From Cupriavidus sp. YR651 (GTDB lineage Bacteria > Pseudomonadota > Gammaproteobacteria > Burkholderiales > Burkholderiaceae), in NCBI RefSeq assembly GCF_900101625.1, contig NZ_FMYZ01000006.1, positions 310,001 through 374,000 on the forward strand: a DNA stretch of 64,000 bases. Reading direction: 5' to 3'. How positions within the stretch are numbered: the stretch's first letter is position 1; every line of letters begins with the position of its first letter. Of the stretch, positions 1 to 7,689 are shown in pieces. Below the pieces are notes generated by a model. It was given only the letters and a program-made list of their open reading frames with translations. It searched no databases and was not told the DNA's origin. The translations under genes were made by a program, and so were the position numbers.

Positions 1-276
1 GGGCGACGGCTCCGCGTTGTCGGCGGGATAGGGGGATTCGCCCGATTCGGCCGGCGTGACGAAGTCAGCCTGGTCGGCCTGCACGGCTTGTACAGCTTGT
101 ACGGCGAGTTCGATCACCGCCGTGTTGGCATTGGCCTGCGTGGCCGGCGATGCCTCGGCCTGCGCGCTCGCCACCCTGGCCGCAGGCGCGCCAGCACGCA
201 TGGCCGTGTCTGCCCAGGCCTGCAGCGGCAGGAAGGCAAGCAGCACGATCATCAGCAGGAAGCGGAGCGATTGCAC
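1..276 (-). CDS. Secreted protein of unknown function, 3' end outside window
   Basis: The frame stays open from a GTG at 276 to the window edge, giving 92 visible codons. Residues 1 to about 18 (VQSLRFLLMIVLLAFLPLQA) form a textbook Sec signal peptide, with likely cleavage after AWA. The mature part is rich in Ala, Gln and Val (AVQAVQADQADF) and acidic and proline-rich near the edge, so it looks like a flexible exported protein. It lies 80 bp downstream of the FAD oxidase gene on the same strand and may be its last operon partner. I do not recognise a family. The start could instead be an internal ATG nine codons on. A plus-strand reading of the same DNA has no export or domain logic and was rejected. 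Confidence 0.5.
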   Translation of the reverse strand, partial: MQSLRFLLMIVLLAFLPLQAWADTAMRAGAPAARVASAQAEASPATQANANTAVIELAVQAVQAVQADQADFVTPAESGESPYPADNAEPSP

Positions 277-356
277 GGGGGCGTGTCACGTGGGGACGAC
301 ATCGATGGCGTCGATTCTACAGGATGGCGCCGCCAGCCATCGGCCGGAAAAGTGCG

Positions 357-2117
357 CTATCCGATGATTCTCAACGCCGCCCGGGTGCCCCACCACGCAG
401 CCTCCTCGAACACGGAAAGGCCGGACAGGTCGGCATGGGCAAACTGGATGCGGCCATCCGCCTGCCGCAGCGCGGCGGCGCCGGGATTGGTCAGGAATCC
501 TGGCACCGGTGTGGCCATGGCATGGCCGCGTGCGGTGATCTCCACTGCATCGGCATGGCGCCAGAAGTCGCGCCCATAGACCTCGCGGAGGTCCGTGACG
601 GCGAGGTCCAGCAACGCGGCCGGCGCGGCATCGGCCAGCCAGCGGCGGACGGCGTCAGGCGAGGCCGGCGAGGTGGACGGTGAGCTCGACGATGAGGTGG
701 CCGGCACGCCTGACGCGGCGTCCAGCGGGCAATAGGCGGTGAAGGCGGTTTCCGCCGGCCGCGCCTGCCGGATCCACTGGTGCGTCGCCACGACGTAGCC
801 AAGCCCGCGCGATCCGTGCACGACGTTATCCCAGGCCAGCGGCACGCCGGCCGCCTCGGCGGGAAACCCGCGCAGATGAAACGAGGACACCAGCCAGGGT
901 GCGTGCGGGCGCAGGTGGGTGGCCGGGTCGAAGCCGAACGCCGCCAGCGGCACCACGCGCGCGGCCACGTGAAGCGGCATCGCACAGATTACGCGGCGGG
1001 CGCGCAGGCGATAAGACTTCGGTGGCCGGCCGACGCCGTCGGGCCAATACACGCAGCGCACGCTGACACCGTCGCCCGCCTCGTCAACGCGTACCGCCAG
1101 ACCGGGCCGTCGCCAGCTGCGTGCGGTGCCGTCGGGTGCGTCGCCGACCGTGCCGCTCCCCGGGCCACCATCGGCGCCGCGCCCAGCGCCCCGAAGCGCG
1201 TCGATGCGCGCCGACAGCCGCGTGACGATGCCATGCAGGCCGTCCGGCCACGTCAGCACGGCGCCGTCCGCCGCGTTGCGCGCATGGCCGCCACGGCTGG
1301 CGAAGTAGTGCAGTCCGGCCCAGGCCGACACTACGTCGGCTCCGGCGCCGTAGTCGTCGCGGCAGCAATAGTCGGCGTACCAGTGCAGCGTCGGCGCGGT
1401 GAAGCCTTCGGCGACCAGCCACTGGCGGAAGGTCTGACGGTCGAGTGCCGTCCATGCCGGATCGCGCGACGCCAGCGCGAGGGGAATCGCGAACACCTTG
1501 CGGCCATCGCTTCCCGTCGCGTGACGCAAGGCGTCCATGCGGGCAAGAAAGCGCTGGTGCTGGTCGTGAGACGCGTCGCTGTCGGGAAGCAGCCCGCCCT
1601 GCCATCTGCCGTCGAAGAACAGCCGTTCCTCCGGAGCATGCACGACCACGCGTTCGTCAAAGCGCGGGCGGGCATCGAACGGATCGCGCTCGATGACGCC
1701 GATATCGGCCAGCATCTCGCGCACGTGTGTCGATTCAGCCGACGGCAGCGGCAGGTAGTGCGCGCCGCGCGGATAGGCGATGTCGCCGAACTGGCCGCCC
1801 GCTGCATTGCCGCCGAACTCGGGCCCATCGACCATGACGACATCACGCAACCCGGCGCGCGCCAGCTGCCATGCGGCGGACAGCCCGGCCACGCCGCTGC
1901 CGAGGATCGCCACTTCGCAGCGAAGCTCGCCGTCCGGCTCGGGCCACTGGCGCACATCGCGCAGTGCGTGGCCTTCCGCCATGCCCGGGCGCAGCACCAC
2001 GGGCACCGGCTCGCGCAGCCCCAGCCCGGCGAGGAAGCGGCCGGCCTCGTCGCCAAGGCGGTCGCATCCGGCCAGGGCCGTGCCGGCGGCGGCGATCAGG
2101 AAGCGGCGGCGGTCCAT
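357..2117 (-). CDS. FAD-dependent amine oxidase-like protein with twin-arginine/lipoprotein signal
   Basis: A 586-residue flavoprotein. The N-terminus has an RRRFL twin-arginine-like stretch followed by a lipobox (LAGC, Cys18), so export and lipid anchoring are likely. A Rossmann FAD-binding motif GSGVAGLSAAW lies at residues 73-83 and a second FAD-contacting segment near the C-terminus (FAHADLSGLSVFEEA), as in the flavin amine oxidase/monoamine oxidase superfamily. A Gly/Asp-rich insertion sits mid-protein (about residues 310-330). It is transcribed after speE, 87 bp downstream of its stop. That neighbour makes a polyamine a plausible substrate, but the substrate is inferred. Export of a flavoprotein would need folded (Tat) transport, which fits the RRR motif. 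Confidence 0.8.
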   Translation of the reverse strand: MDRRRFLIAAAGTALAGCDRLGDEAGRFLAGLGLREPVPVVLRPGMAEGHALRDVRQWPEPDGELRCEVAILGSGVAGLSAAWQLARAGLRDVVMVDGPEFGGNAAGGQFGDIAYPRGAHYLPLPSAESTHVREMLADIGVIERDPFDARPRFDERVVVHAPEERLFFDGRWQGGLLPDSDASHDQHQRFLARMDALRHATGSDGRKVFAIPLALASRDPAWTALDRQTFRQWLVAEGFTAPTLHWYADYCCRDDYGAGADVVSAWAGLHYFASRGGHARNAADGAVLTWPDGLHGIVTRLSARIDALRGAGRGADGGPGSGTVGDAPDGTARSWRRPGLAVRVDEAGDGVSVRCVYWPDGVGRPPKSYRLRARRVICAMPLHVAARVVPLAAFGFDPATHLRPHAPWLVSSFHLRGFPAEAAGVPLAWDNVVHGSRGLGYVVATHQWIRQARPAETAFTAYCPLDAASGVPATSSSSSPSTSPASPDAVRRWLADAAPAALLDLAVTDLREVYGRDFWRHADAVEITARGHAMATPVPGFLTNPGAAALRQADGRIQFAHADLSGLSVFEEAAWWGTRAALRIIG

Positions 2118-2204
2118 CCCGGCTCGGATCGGGGCGACAACGATTCAACAGGCACGGGCACGGCGCAACGCAGTCGGGCGGGCCGCGACGTGCCGGGCGA
2201 GAAC

Positions 2205-3716
2205 TTAGCGAATGACATTGCGCCAGTCTTCCTCGAAGTCATGCACGAGGGTTTGTTCGTTGAGGCGATTGGCCGCGCCGGCGCGCGGCGCCATGTCGGC
2301 CGGAAAGCGGAACATCAGCGCCGTGGTGTCGGCATCGAGAAATTTCATCGGCACGTCGTAGCGCGCGGGCGGGGTGTAGTCGGCGCGCTTGCCGGCGAGG
2401 ATGAAGCCCCATTCGCCGAACGACGGCACGTAGGTGTGGTACGGCCAGGTGTGCAGGCCGGCTTCGCGCAGCGTGGCGTCGATGTCCCAGAAGGAGCGCG
2501 GCGCGTAGTAGGGCGAGGTGGACTGCACCACCGCGTAGCCCTTCTCGGCCAGGTGGCGCGCCAGCAGCCGGTACATCGGCACCGAGTACAGTTTGCCGAG
2601 GCCGAAGTTGGACGGGTCCGGCAGGTCGACGATGATCGCGTCGAAGCTCTCGCGGTTCTGTTCGAGCCATTGCGCGGCGTCGGCATTGACGACGGTGACG
2701 CGGCGATCGGTCAGGGAGTCATGATTCAGCGCCCGCAGCGGAGCGCTGCGCGAAAACAGCGTGGTCATCGCCGGGTCCAGGTCCACCAGGGTGACATGCT
2801 CCACGTGGCCATACTTGAGGATCTCGCGCAGCGCCAGCCCGTCGCCGCCGCCGATCACCAGCACGCGGCGCGCCCACGGCAGCGCCTGCATGACCGGATG
2901 GACCAGCGCCTCGTGGTAGCGGTGCTCGTCGCGCGAGGAAAACTGCAGGTTGCCGTTGATGTAGAGCCGCAGGTCGTCCTTCCAGCGCGTGATGACCAGC
3001 CGCTGGTAGGGCGTGGTCTCGCTGTGGATGATTTCATCGCCGAACAGCCCGCGTTCCGCCCAGCGTGTCAGGTGGTTCGATCCGGCAAAGCCGGCCGTCA
3101 GCAGCGCCAGCACGATGCCGGCGCGCAGCGATCGCGTGGCGATGTGGGACACCTCGTCGCGAAAGATGCGCAGCGTGAACAGCGCCACCGCCACGTTGAG
3201 CATGCCGAACAGGAATCCGGTACGCGACAGCCCCAGGCGCGGGGCGAGGACCAGCGGGAACACCAGCGACACCGCCAGCGCGCCGAGGTAGTCGAACGTC
3301 AGCACGCGGCTGACGAGGTCGCTGAACTGGGCCTTGCGGGCGTTGAGGACCCGCATCACCAGCGGAATCTCCATCCCGACCAGCAACCCGATCACGAACA
3401 CCAGCGCATACAGCGCGGTCCGGAACGGGGCGGAGAGCCACGCGAACACGACGAACAGCAGCGCCGCGGAAATCCCGCCGAGCAGGCCGACCAGGATCTC
3501 GATGTCGATAAAACGCGACAGTACGTCCTCGTCCTTCACATAGCGCGAGAGCCAGGAGCCCACGCCCATGGCGAACAGGTAGCAGCCTATGATGGAGGAG
3601 AACTGGAGGATGGAATCGCCCAGCAGGTAGCTGGACAAGGCGCCGGCGATCAGTTCGTAGCCCAGCCCGCAAGAGGCGACGATCAACACCGAAAGAACGA
3701 GGGTACGGTCGCGCAT
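2205..3716 (-). CDS. speE: Membrane-anchored polyamine aminopropyltransferase (spermidine synthase family)
   Basis: A 503-residue two-part protein. Residues 1 to about 215 hold roughly seven hydrophobic helices (for example LVLSVLIVASCGLGYELIAG). The C-terminal half is a spermidine synthase fold with the SAM-site glycine motif GGGDG at about 288-292, an acidic VDLDP motif, and the catalytic DLPDPSNFG loop. Family members transfer aminopropyl groups from decarboxylated SAM to putrescine-like amines. The membrane domain marks the multi-pass SpeE subfamily rather than the soluble enzyme. It diverges from the DUF350/SPFH/DUF4178/speD genes across a 177-bp gap. The required decarboxylated SAM could come from SpeD at the far end of that divergent operon. 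Confidence 0.88.
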   Translation of the reverse strand: MRDRTLVLSVLIVASCGLGYELIAGALSSYLLGDSILQFSSIIGCYLFAMGVGSWLSRYVKDEDVLSRFIDIEILVGLLGGISAALLFVVFAWLSAPFRTALYALVFVIGLLVGMEIPLVMRVLNARKAQFSDLVSRVLTFDYLGALAVSLVFPLVLAPRLGLSRTGFLFGMLNVAVALFTLRIFRDEVSHIATRSLRAGIVLALLTAGFAGSNHLTRWAERGLFGDEIIHSETTPYQRLVITRWKDDLRLYINGNLQFSSRDEHRYHEALVHPVMQALPWARRVLVIGGGDGLALREILKYGHVEHVTLVDLDPAMTTLFSRSAPLRALNHDSLTDRRVTVVNADAAQWLEQNRESFDAIIVDLPDPSNFGLGKLYSVPMYRLLARHLAEKGYAVVQSTSPYYAPRSFWDIDATLREAGLHTWPYHTYVPSFGEWGFILAGKRADYTPPARYDVPMKFLDADTTALMFRFPADMAPRAGAANRLNEQTLVHDFEEDWRNVIR

Positions 3717-3782
3717 GGGGCGGCGGTCGCAACAGGAGATCAGCCGGCCGTGCGAGGCGACCGGTATGTCAAGAATCTGATA

Positions 3783-3810
3783 TTGGAAAAAATGCGACTG
3801 CGGCTATACT
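3783..3810 (+). promoter_or_regulatory. Predicted sigma-70 promoter of the DUF350-to-speD operon
   Basis: A TTGGAA box at 3783-3788 and a TATACT box at 3805-3810 are separated by 16 bp, in an AT-richer patch of the 177-bp divergent gap. It lies 84 bp upstream of the DUF350 start, leaving a moderate 5' leader. No corresponding strong promoter for speE was evident. Based on consensus matching only. Confidence 0.5.
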
Positions 3811-3893
3811 CTGCCGCGCAGTTCCGCATCGCGAAGGACCGGATACAACCACCACCACGTCGACTACGAAGGGCCGGCACGGCAACCCGAACC

Positions 3894-4280
3894 ATGCAAC
3901 CAATCTATGCCTACGTCGAGCACTTGCTGGCAAGCCTTGTGCTGCTGGTCGTGTTCGTCGGAGTCTACACCAGGATCACGCCGTTCCACGAGTTCACGCT
4001 GATCCGCCAGGGCAACGTTGCCGCAGGGCTTTCGCTGGCCGGGAGCACGCTGGGCTTTTGCTTCACGCTGTCCTCCAGCATCCAGCATAACGACACCTTC
4101 CTGATGTTCCTGGTGTGGTCGCTGGGCGCGCTGGTGGTGCAGGCCGCCGTCTATGCGGCCCTGACGCGCGCGCTGCCTGACATGGACGCTGCCATCGAAT
4201 CCAACAACATCGCCATGGGCGGCCTGATGGGGACCATTTCGGTGACCGTGGGCGTGCTCAATGCCGCCTGCCTGTCCTGA
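3894..4280 (+). CDS. DUF350 family inner-membrane protein
   Basis: A 128-residue hydrophobic protein with four predicted transmembrane helices (LLASLVLLVVFVGVYTRI, AAGLSLAGSTLGFCFTLS, FLMFLVWSLGALVVQAAVY, and the C-terminal IAMGGLMGTISVTVGVLN). The duplicated small-residue pattern and the AAGLSLAGSTLG and NNIAMGG segments are typical of the YjfL/DUF350 family. The molecular function of that family is unknown. It is often found near polyamine enzymes, phage-shock-like proteins or SPFH proteins, which is what is seen here. The start ATG at 3894 puts the first helix right after a short leader. It is the first gene of a plus-strand operon of five genes. Confidence 0.82.
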   Translation: MQPIYAYVEHLLASLVLLVVFVGVYTRITPFHEFTLIRQGNVAAGLSLAGSTLGFCFTLSSSIQHNDTFLMFLVWSLGALVVQAAVYAALTRALPDMDAAIESNNIAMGGLMGTISVTVGVLNAACLS

Positions 4281-4361
4281 CCGGACGGGCGCCCGGCAGG
4301 CATCCCCGGACATCCCGGCACAACCCTGAACATTGCTGAATATCCCCTTAGAGGAGCTGAC

Positions 4362-5435
4362 ATGAGCATCGGGTCATTCATCAGGAAGCAGTTCATCGAC
4401 ATCCTCCAGTGGACGGAGGATACGGACGGCGTACTGGCATGGCGCCATCCGATGGAGGACATGGAAATCCAGTACGGCGGCAGCCTGACCGTCCGGGAGT
4501 CCCAGGTGGCGGTGTTCGTCAACGAGGGCAAGATCGCGGACGTCTTCACCCCCGGCATGTACAAGCTGACCACCCAGACGCTGCCGGTGCTGACGTACCT
4601 GAAGAACTGGGACAAGCTGTTCGAGTCGCCCTTCAAGTCGGACGTCTATTTCTTCAGCACCCGGCTGCAGATCGGCCGCAAGTGGGGCACGCCGCAAGCC
4701 ATCACCATCCGCGATGCGGACTTTGGCATGGTGCGGCTGCGCGCGTTCGGCCTGTATTCGTACAAGATTGCCGACGCGGCGAAGTTCTACAGCGAGATCA
4801 GCGGCACCCGCGCCGAATACACGCGCGACGAGGTGGAAGAGCAGCTGCGCAACCTGCTGATCGCCACGATGACCAGCACGCTGGGCGCATCGTCGGTGCC
4901 GTTCCTGGACATGGCGGCCAACCAGGCGCTGATGTCGCAGACGATCCGCGAGAAACTGGCGCCCGAGTTCGAGCGCTATGGCGTGGTGCTGGACAACTTC
5001 GCGGTCACCAACGTCTCGCTGCCCGAGGAACTGCAGAAGGCGATCGACACGCGCATCTCGATGGGGATGATGGGCGATATGACCCGGTACACGCAGTACC
5101 AGGTGGCCAGCTCGATCCCGCTCGCCGCGCAGAACGAAGGCGGCGTGGCCGGCCTGGGCGCGAGCCTGGCGGCCGGCGCGGTGATGGGTCAGGCGATGGC
5201 TGGCGGGCTGGCGGGCGGGGTGGCCGGCGCCGCGAGCGGTGCCCCGGGCGTACCCGCGCCTGCGGTGCCAGTGGCCGTAGCTGGCGCGGCGGGGACGGCT
5301 GGGGCAACCCCGGCACCCGCCGATGATCCGGCCGCGCGCCTGCAGAAGCTCAAGGAGTTGCTCGACAAGAGCCTGATCTCGCAAGCGGAGTTCGACACGG
5401 CCAAGGCGGAGATCCTCAGGAAGCTGGTCGGCTAA
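4362..5435 (+). CDS. SPFH (band 7)-like protein with C-terminal SHOCT domain
   Basis: A 357-residue protein preceded by a strong Shine-Dalgarno (AGAGGAGC). Residues 1 to about 240 match the virion-core/YdjI-type SPFH family (GVLAWRHP, ESQVAVFVNEGKI, GMYKLTTQTLPVL, then the helical EFERYGVVLDNFAVTNVSLPEE). A Gly/Ala/Pro-rich linker (about 255-315) leads to a SHOCT-like helix pair at the C-terminus (LQKLKELLDKSLISQAEFDTAKAEIL). SPFH proteins oligomerise at membranes as scaffolds. SHOCT motifs are short helical domains tied to oligomerisation or stress proteins. There is no signal peptide, so it probably acts at the inner face of the membrane, possibly with the DUF350 protein encoded 81 bp upstream. 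Confidence 0.85.
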   Translation: MSIGSFIRKQFIDILQWTEDTDGVLAWRHPMEDMEIQYGGSLTVRESQVAVFVNEGKIADVFTPGMYKLTTQTLPVLTYLKNWDKLFESPFKSDVYFFSTRLQIGRKWGTPQAITIRDADFGMVRLRAFGLYSYKIADAAKFYSEISGTRAEYTRDEVEEQLRNLLIATMTSTLGASSVPFLDMAANQALMSQTIREKLAPEFERYGVVLDNFAVTNVSLPEELQKAIDTRISMGMMGDMTRYTQYQVASSIPLAAQNEGGVAGLGASLAAGAVMGQAMAGGLAGGVAGAASGAPGVPAPAVPVAVAGAAGTAGATPAPADDPAARLQKLKELLDKSLISQAEFDTAKAEILRKLVG

Positions 5436-5444
5436 TCCTCCCTT

Positions 5445-7025
5445 ATGCAAACGGTCAACTGTCCGGGCTGCGGCGCGGAGGTCAGCTTTCGTTCGTCCGC
5501 CGCCGTCATGGCGGTCTGCGAGTATTGCCACAGCACGCTGCTGCGGGAAGCGGACGCCGTCCGCAGCATCGGCAAGATGTCGTCGGTGCTGGAGGACTAC
5601 ACGCCGCTGCAGCTCCATGCCAGCGGCGTATGGCAGGGGCAGGGCTTTGCGCTGGTCGGCCGCATCCAGCTGCGCTATGACGCGGGCCTGTGGAACGAGT
5701 GGTATGTGCTGTTCGATGACGGCACCGATGGCTGGCTGGCCGATGCGTCCGGCCAGTACATGCTCACGCGGCGCATGCCGCCGGAGGCCGCCGCCACGGC
5801 TTCGGTCAATCCGCTGCCGAAGTTCGAGACGCTCAAGCCCGGCGACGGGCTGTTCTTCGACAAGTACCGCTACGAGGCCGGCGACGTGCGCACGGCGCGC
5901 TGCACCGGCGGCGAAGGCGAGCTGCCGTTCCAGGTGGGCGCGGGCTGGACCGCGCAGGTCGCGGACTTCCGCAACGAGGGCCGCTTCCTGACGCTGGACT
6001 ATGCCGACGGGTATCCGCCATCGGTGTACACGGGCGAGCTGGTCACGCTCGCCGGGCTCAAGTGCCAGTTGCTGCGGGGCGCGGACGAGATCGGCCGCAC
6101 CGCGGACAAGTATCGCGGCAAGGCCGTGCCGCTCGGCTGCCCGAACTGCGGCAGCCCGATCGCCTATCGTGCGGGCATGGCCAGCTTTGTCGTCTGCCCG
6201 AGCTGCCACAGCGAGGTGGATTGCACGACTTCCACCGCCATCGTGCTGGAAAAGCATGCCGAGGTGGAGGCGCTGCAGACCAGCCTGACCCCGGGCGAGG
6301 TGGGCACCATCGACGGCAAGCCGTACACGGTGCTGGGGCTCCTGCAATGCATCGATGACGACGAGGACGAGGCGTCCACGTGGGTCGAGTACCTGCTGTT
6401 CAACGAGGAAGCCGGACTGCTCTGGCTGGTGGAGCAAGACGCCGGCTGGGACCGCGTGCGCGTGCTGGATACATGGCCGCGTATGTCGACGGCAAAAACG
6501 GCGGCCTTCGAGGGCAAGGAATTCCGGCAGGGTTTCGACTACGAGAGCCGCGTGCTCTACGCCGCCGGCACGTTCAACTGGCGGGTTCAGGCCGGCGATA
6601 CCACGCGGCTGACCGAGTTCGGCGCGCCGGCGCGACGGCTGACGCGCGAAACCAGCGAGACCGAGATCGTCTGGACGCTGTCCACGACCGTGAGCCGGTC
6701 GCAGGTGGCGCAATGGTTCAAGGGCAACAAGGCGCTGGCGGAGGCCGCAAGACTGTCGGAGGCCCGGCGGGCCGAGGCGCCGACCGGCGATCTCGCCTAT
6801 TGCCGCAAGACGGCATGGGGCGTGGCCATCGTGATGTGGGTGTTGAACCTGCCGCTGGCGTTTTTCAATGGGCGCAACTTTGCCGGGCTGTTCGTCGGGA
6901 CGCTCCTGCTGTGGGCGCCGGTCTGGATCGTCGAGCACTACACGGGCGAGCGGAAATCCGGCCGCGATGGCGATGGTGGCGATGGTGACAGTGACGGTGG
7001 TGGTGACGGTGGCGGAGGAGACTGA
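5445..7025 (+). CDS. Zinc-ribbon/DUF4178 domain membrane-associated protein
   Basis: A 526-residue protein starting 9 bp after the SPFH stop, with no Shine-Dalgarno, so it is probably translationally coupled. Two zinc ribbons are visible: C6, C9, C25, C28 near the N-terminus, and a second CPNC...CPSC pair near residues 226-248. Each precedes a beta-rich DUF4178-like module (WNEWYVLFDDGTDGWL and WVEYLLFNEEAGLLWLVE). A C-terminal hydrophobic segment (about 465-500) suggests membrane insertion. The tail is an Asp/Gly repeat that could bind divalent cations. DUF4178 has no defined biochemical role. Its repeated occurrence beside SPFH, DUF350 and polyamine genes suggests a shared membrane complex. 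Confidence 0.8.
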   Translation: MQTVNCPGCGAEVSFRSSAAVMAVCEYCHSTLLREADAVRSIGKMSSVLEDYTPLQLHASGVWQGQGFALVGRIQLRYDAGLWNEWYVLFDDGTDGWLADASGQYMLTRRMPPEAAATASVNPLPKFETLKPGDGLFFDKYRYEAGDVRTARCTGGEGELPFQVGAGWTAQVADFRNEGRFLTLDYADGYPPSVYTGELVTLAGLKCQLLRGADEIGRTADKYRGKAVPLGCPNCGSPIAYRAGMASFVVCPSCHSEVDCTTSTAIVLEKHAEVEALQTSLTPGEVGTIDGKPYTVLGLLQCIDDDEDEASTWVEYLLFNEEAGLLWLVEQDAGWDRVRVLDTWPRMSTAKTAAFEGKEFRQGFDYESRVLYAAGTFNWRVQAGDTTRLTEFGAPARRLTRETSETEIVWTLSTTVSRSQVAQWFKGNKALAEAARLSEARRAEAPTGDLAYCRKTAWGVAIVMWVLNLPLAFFNGRNFAGLFVGTLLLWAPVWIVEHYTGERKSGRDGDGGDGDSDGGGDGGGGD

Positions 7026-7029
7026 GCGC

Positions 7030-7188
7030 GTGCGATTCCTGTTTCTTGTCTATGGCGTGGCCGTGCTGTTCGGGGTCACCTTCTATACGCTGGGCGATGC
7101 GTCGGGCGCGCGCGGCCGGGGCTGGTCCGGCAGTTCGGGCTTCAGCGGCGGCAGCGGTGGCTGGTCGTCCGGTGCCGGCCACAAATAA
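7030..7188 (+). CDS. 52-aa single-pass membrane peptide with Gly/Ser-rich tail
   Basis: The stop codon of the DUF4178 gene is followed at once by GTG (7030), opening a 52-codon frame. The peptide has one hydrophobic helix (FLFLVYGVAVLFGVTFYTL) and then a low-complexity Gly/Ser/Trp tail (GWSGSSGFSGGSGGW). It sits in the operon between the DUF4178 gene and speD, with gaps of 4 and 8 bp. The tight packing and the membrane-helix composition argue that it is a real gene. Function is unknown. It could be a membrane subunit or adaptor of the SPFH/DUF4178 assembly. Confidence 0.65.
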   Translation: MRFLFLVYGVAVLFGVTFYTLGDASGARGRGWSGSSGFSGGSGGWSSGAGHK

Positions 7189-7196
7189 GCGCCGCG

Positions 7197-7574
7197 ATGA
7201 ATGCCCCCGTGCTTCCTTGTCCACCGATCCTGGGCCGCCACCTGCTGCTCGACATGCAGGGCGTGGCCGCGACGCGGCTGACTGACGCCGCATTGATCGA
7301 GCGCGTGCTCTACGACGCCGCGCGCGCAGCCGGTGCCACGCCGGTGGACGGCCGCTTCCAGCATTTCGGGCCGGGGCTTGGCGTGACCGGCGTGCTGCTG
7401 CTGAAGGAATCCCATATCAGCATCCACACCTGGCCCGAATATGGGTTTGCGGCGGTGGACATCTTCATGTGCGGCACCGCGCAGCCGGAACTGGGCATTG
7501 AAGTCATCCTGGCGGCGCTGTCGCCGACCGTCGCCAACGTGCGCGACCAGGCCCGGGGGCCCGGACTGGCCTGA
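7197..7574 (+). CDS. speD: S-adenosylmethionine decarboxylase proenzyme (SpeD-like)
   Basis: A 125-residue protein of the short bacterial/archaeal AdoMetDC class. The self-cleavage motif is intact (LKESHISIHTWPEYG), with predicted cleavage between Glu71 and Ser72, which would create the pyruvoyl cofactor. The downstream AAVDIFMCG segment with the catalytic Cys is also present. The enzyme converts SAM to decarboxylated SAM, the aminopropyl donor for SpeE encoded at the other end of this divergent locus. It is the last gene of the plus-strand operon, 8 bp after the 52-aa peptide. The C-terminus is short. Co-localisation with SPFH/DUF350 genes suggests a dedicated, not housekeeping, polyamine role. 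Confidence 0.9.
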   Translation: MNAPVLPCPPILGRHLLLDMQGVAATRLTDAALIERVLYDAARAAGATPVDGRFQHFGPGLGVTGVLLLKESHISIHTWPEYGFAAVDIFMCGTAQPELGIEVILAALSPTVANVRDQARGPGLA

Positions 7575-7646
7575 AGGACCGGGATCATCGCCGCGTACCC
7601 ACTGCTGCGCCAGGGGCTTTGCGGATGGTCTACACTCCGTTCGTAA

Positions 7647-7665
7647 CCCTGTAATGACTACAGGG
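7647..7665. promoter_or_regulatory. MerR-family operator (CadR/PbrR type)
   Basis: A perfect inverted repeat CCCTGTA/TACAGGG with a 5-bp spacer lies 24 bp upstream of the regulator start. It has the typical shape of a MerR-family operator, and the half-site resembles those of the mercury, lead and cadmium regulators. In this family the operator usually lies within the promoter spacer. The -10 and -35 boxes here are weak, so promoter placement is uncertain. Confidence 0.75.
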
Positions 7666-7689
7666 ATTTGAGACGCGGAGGACATGATC

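Noticed and set aside
780..4280. Very long plus-strand open frame across the FAD oxidase and speE genes
   Set aside because: It is antisense to two clear enzyme genes and has no domain; in GC-rich DNA long antisense frames arise from third-position bias. Only its last 387 bp (DUF350) is real.
4374..6938. Long minus-strand frame opposite the SPFH and DUF4178 genes
   Set aside because: Low-complexity Arg/His/Gln-rich translation and full overlap with well-supported genes.
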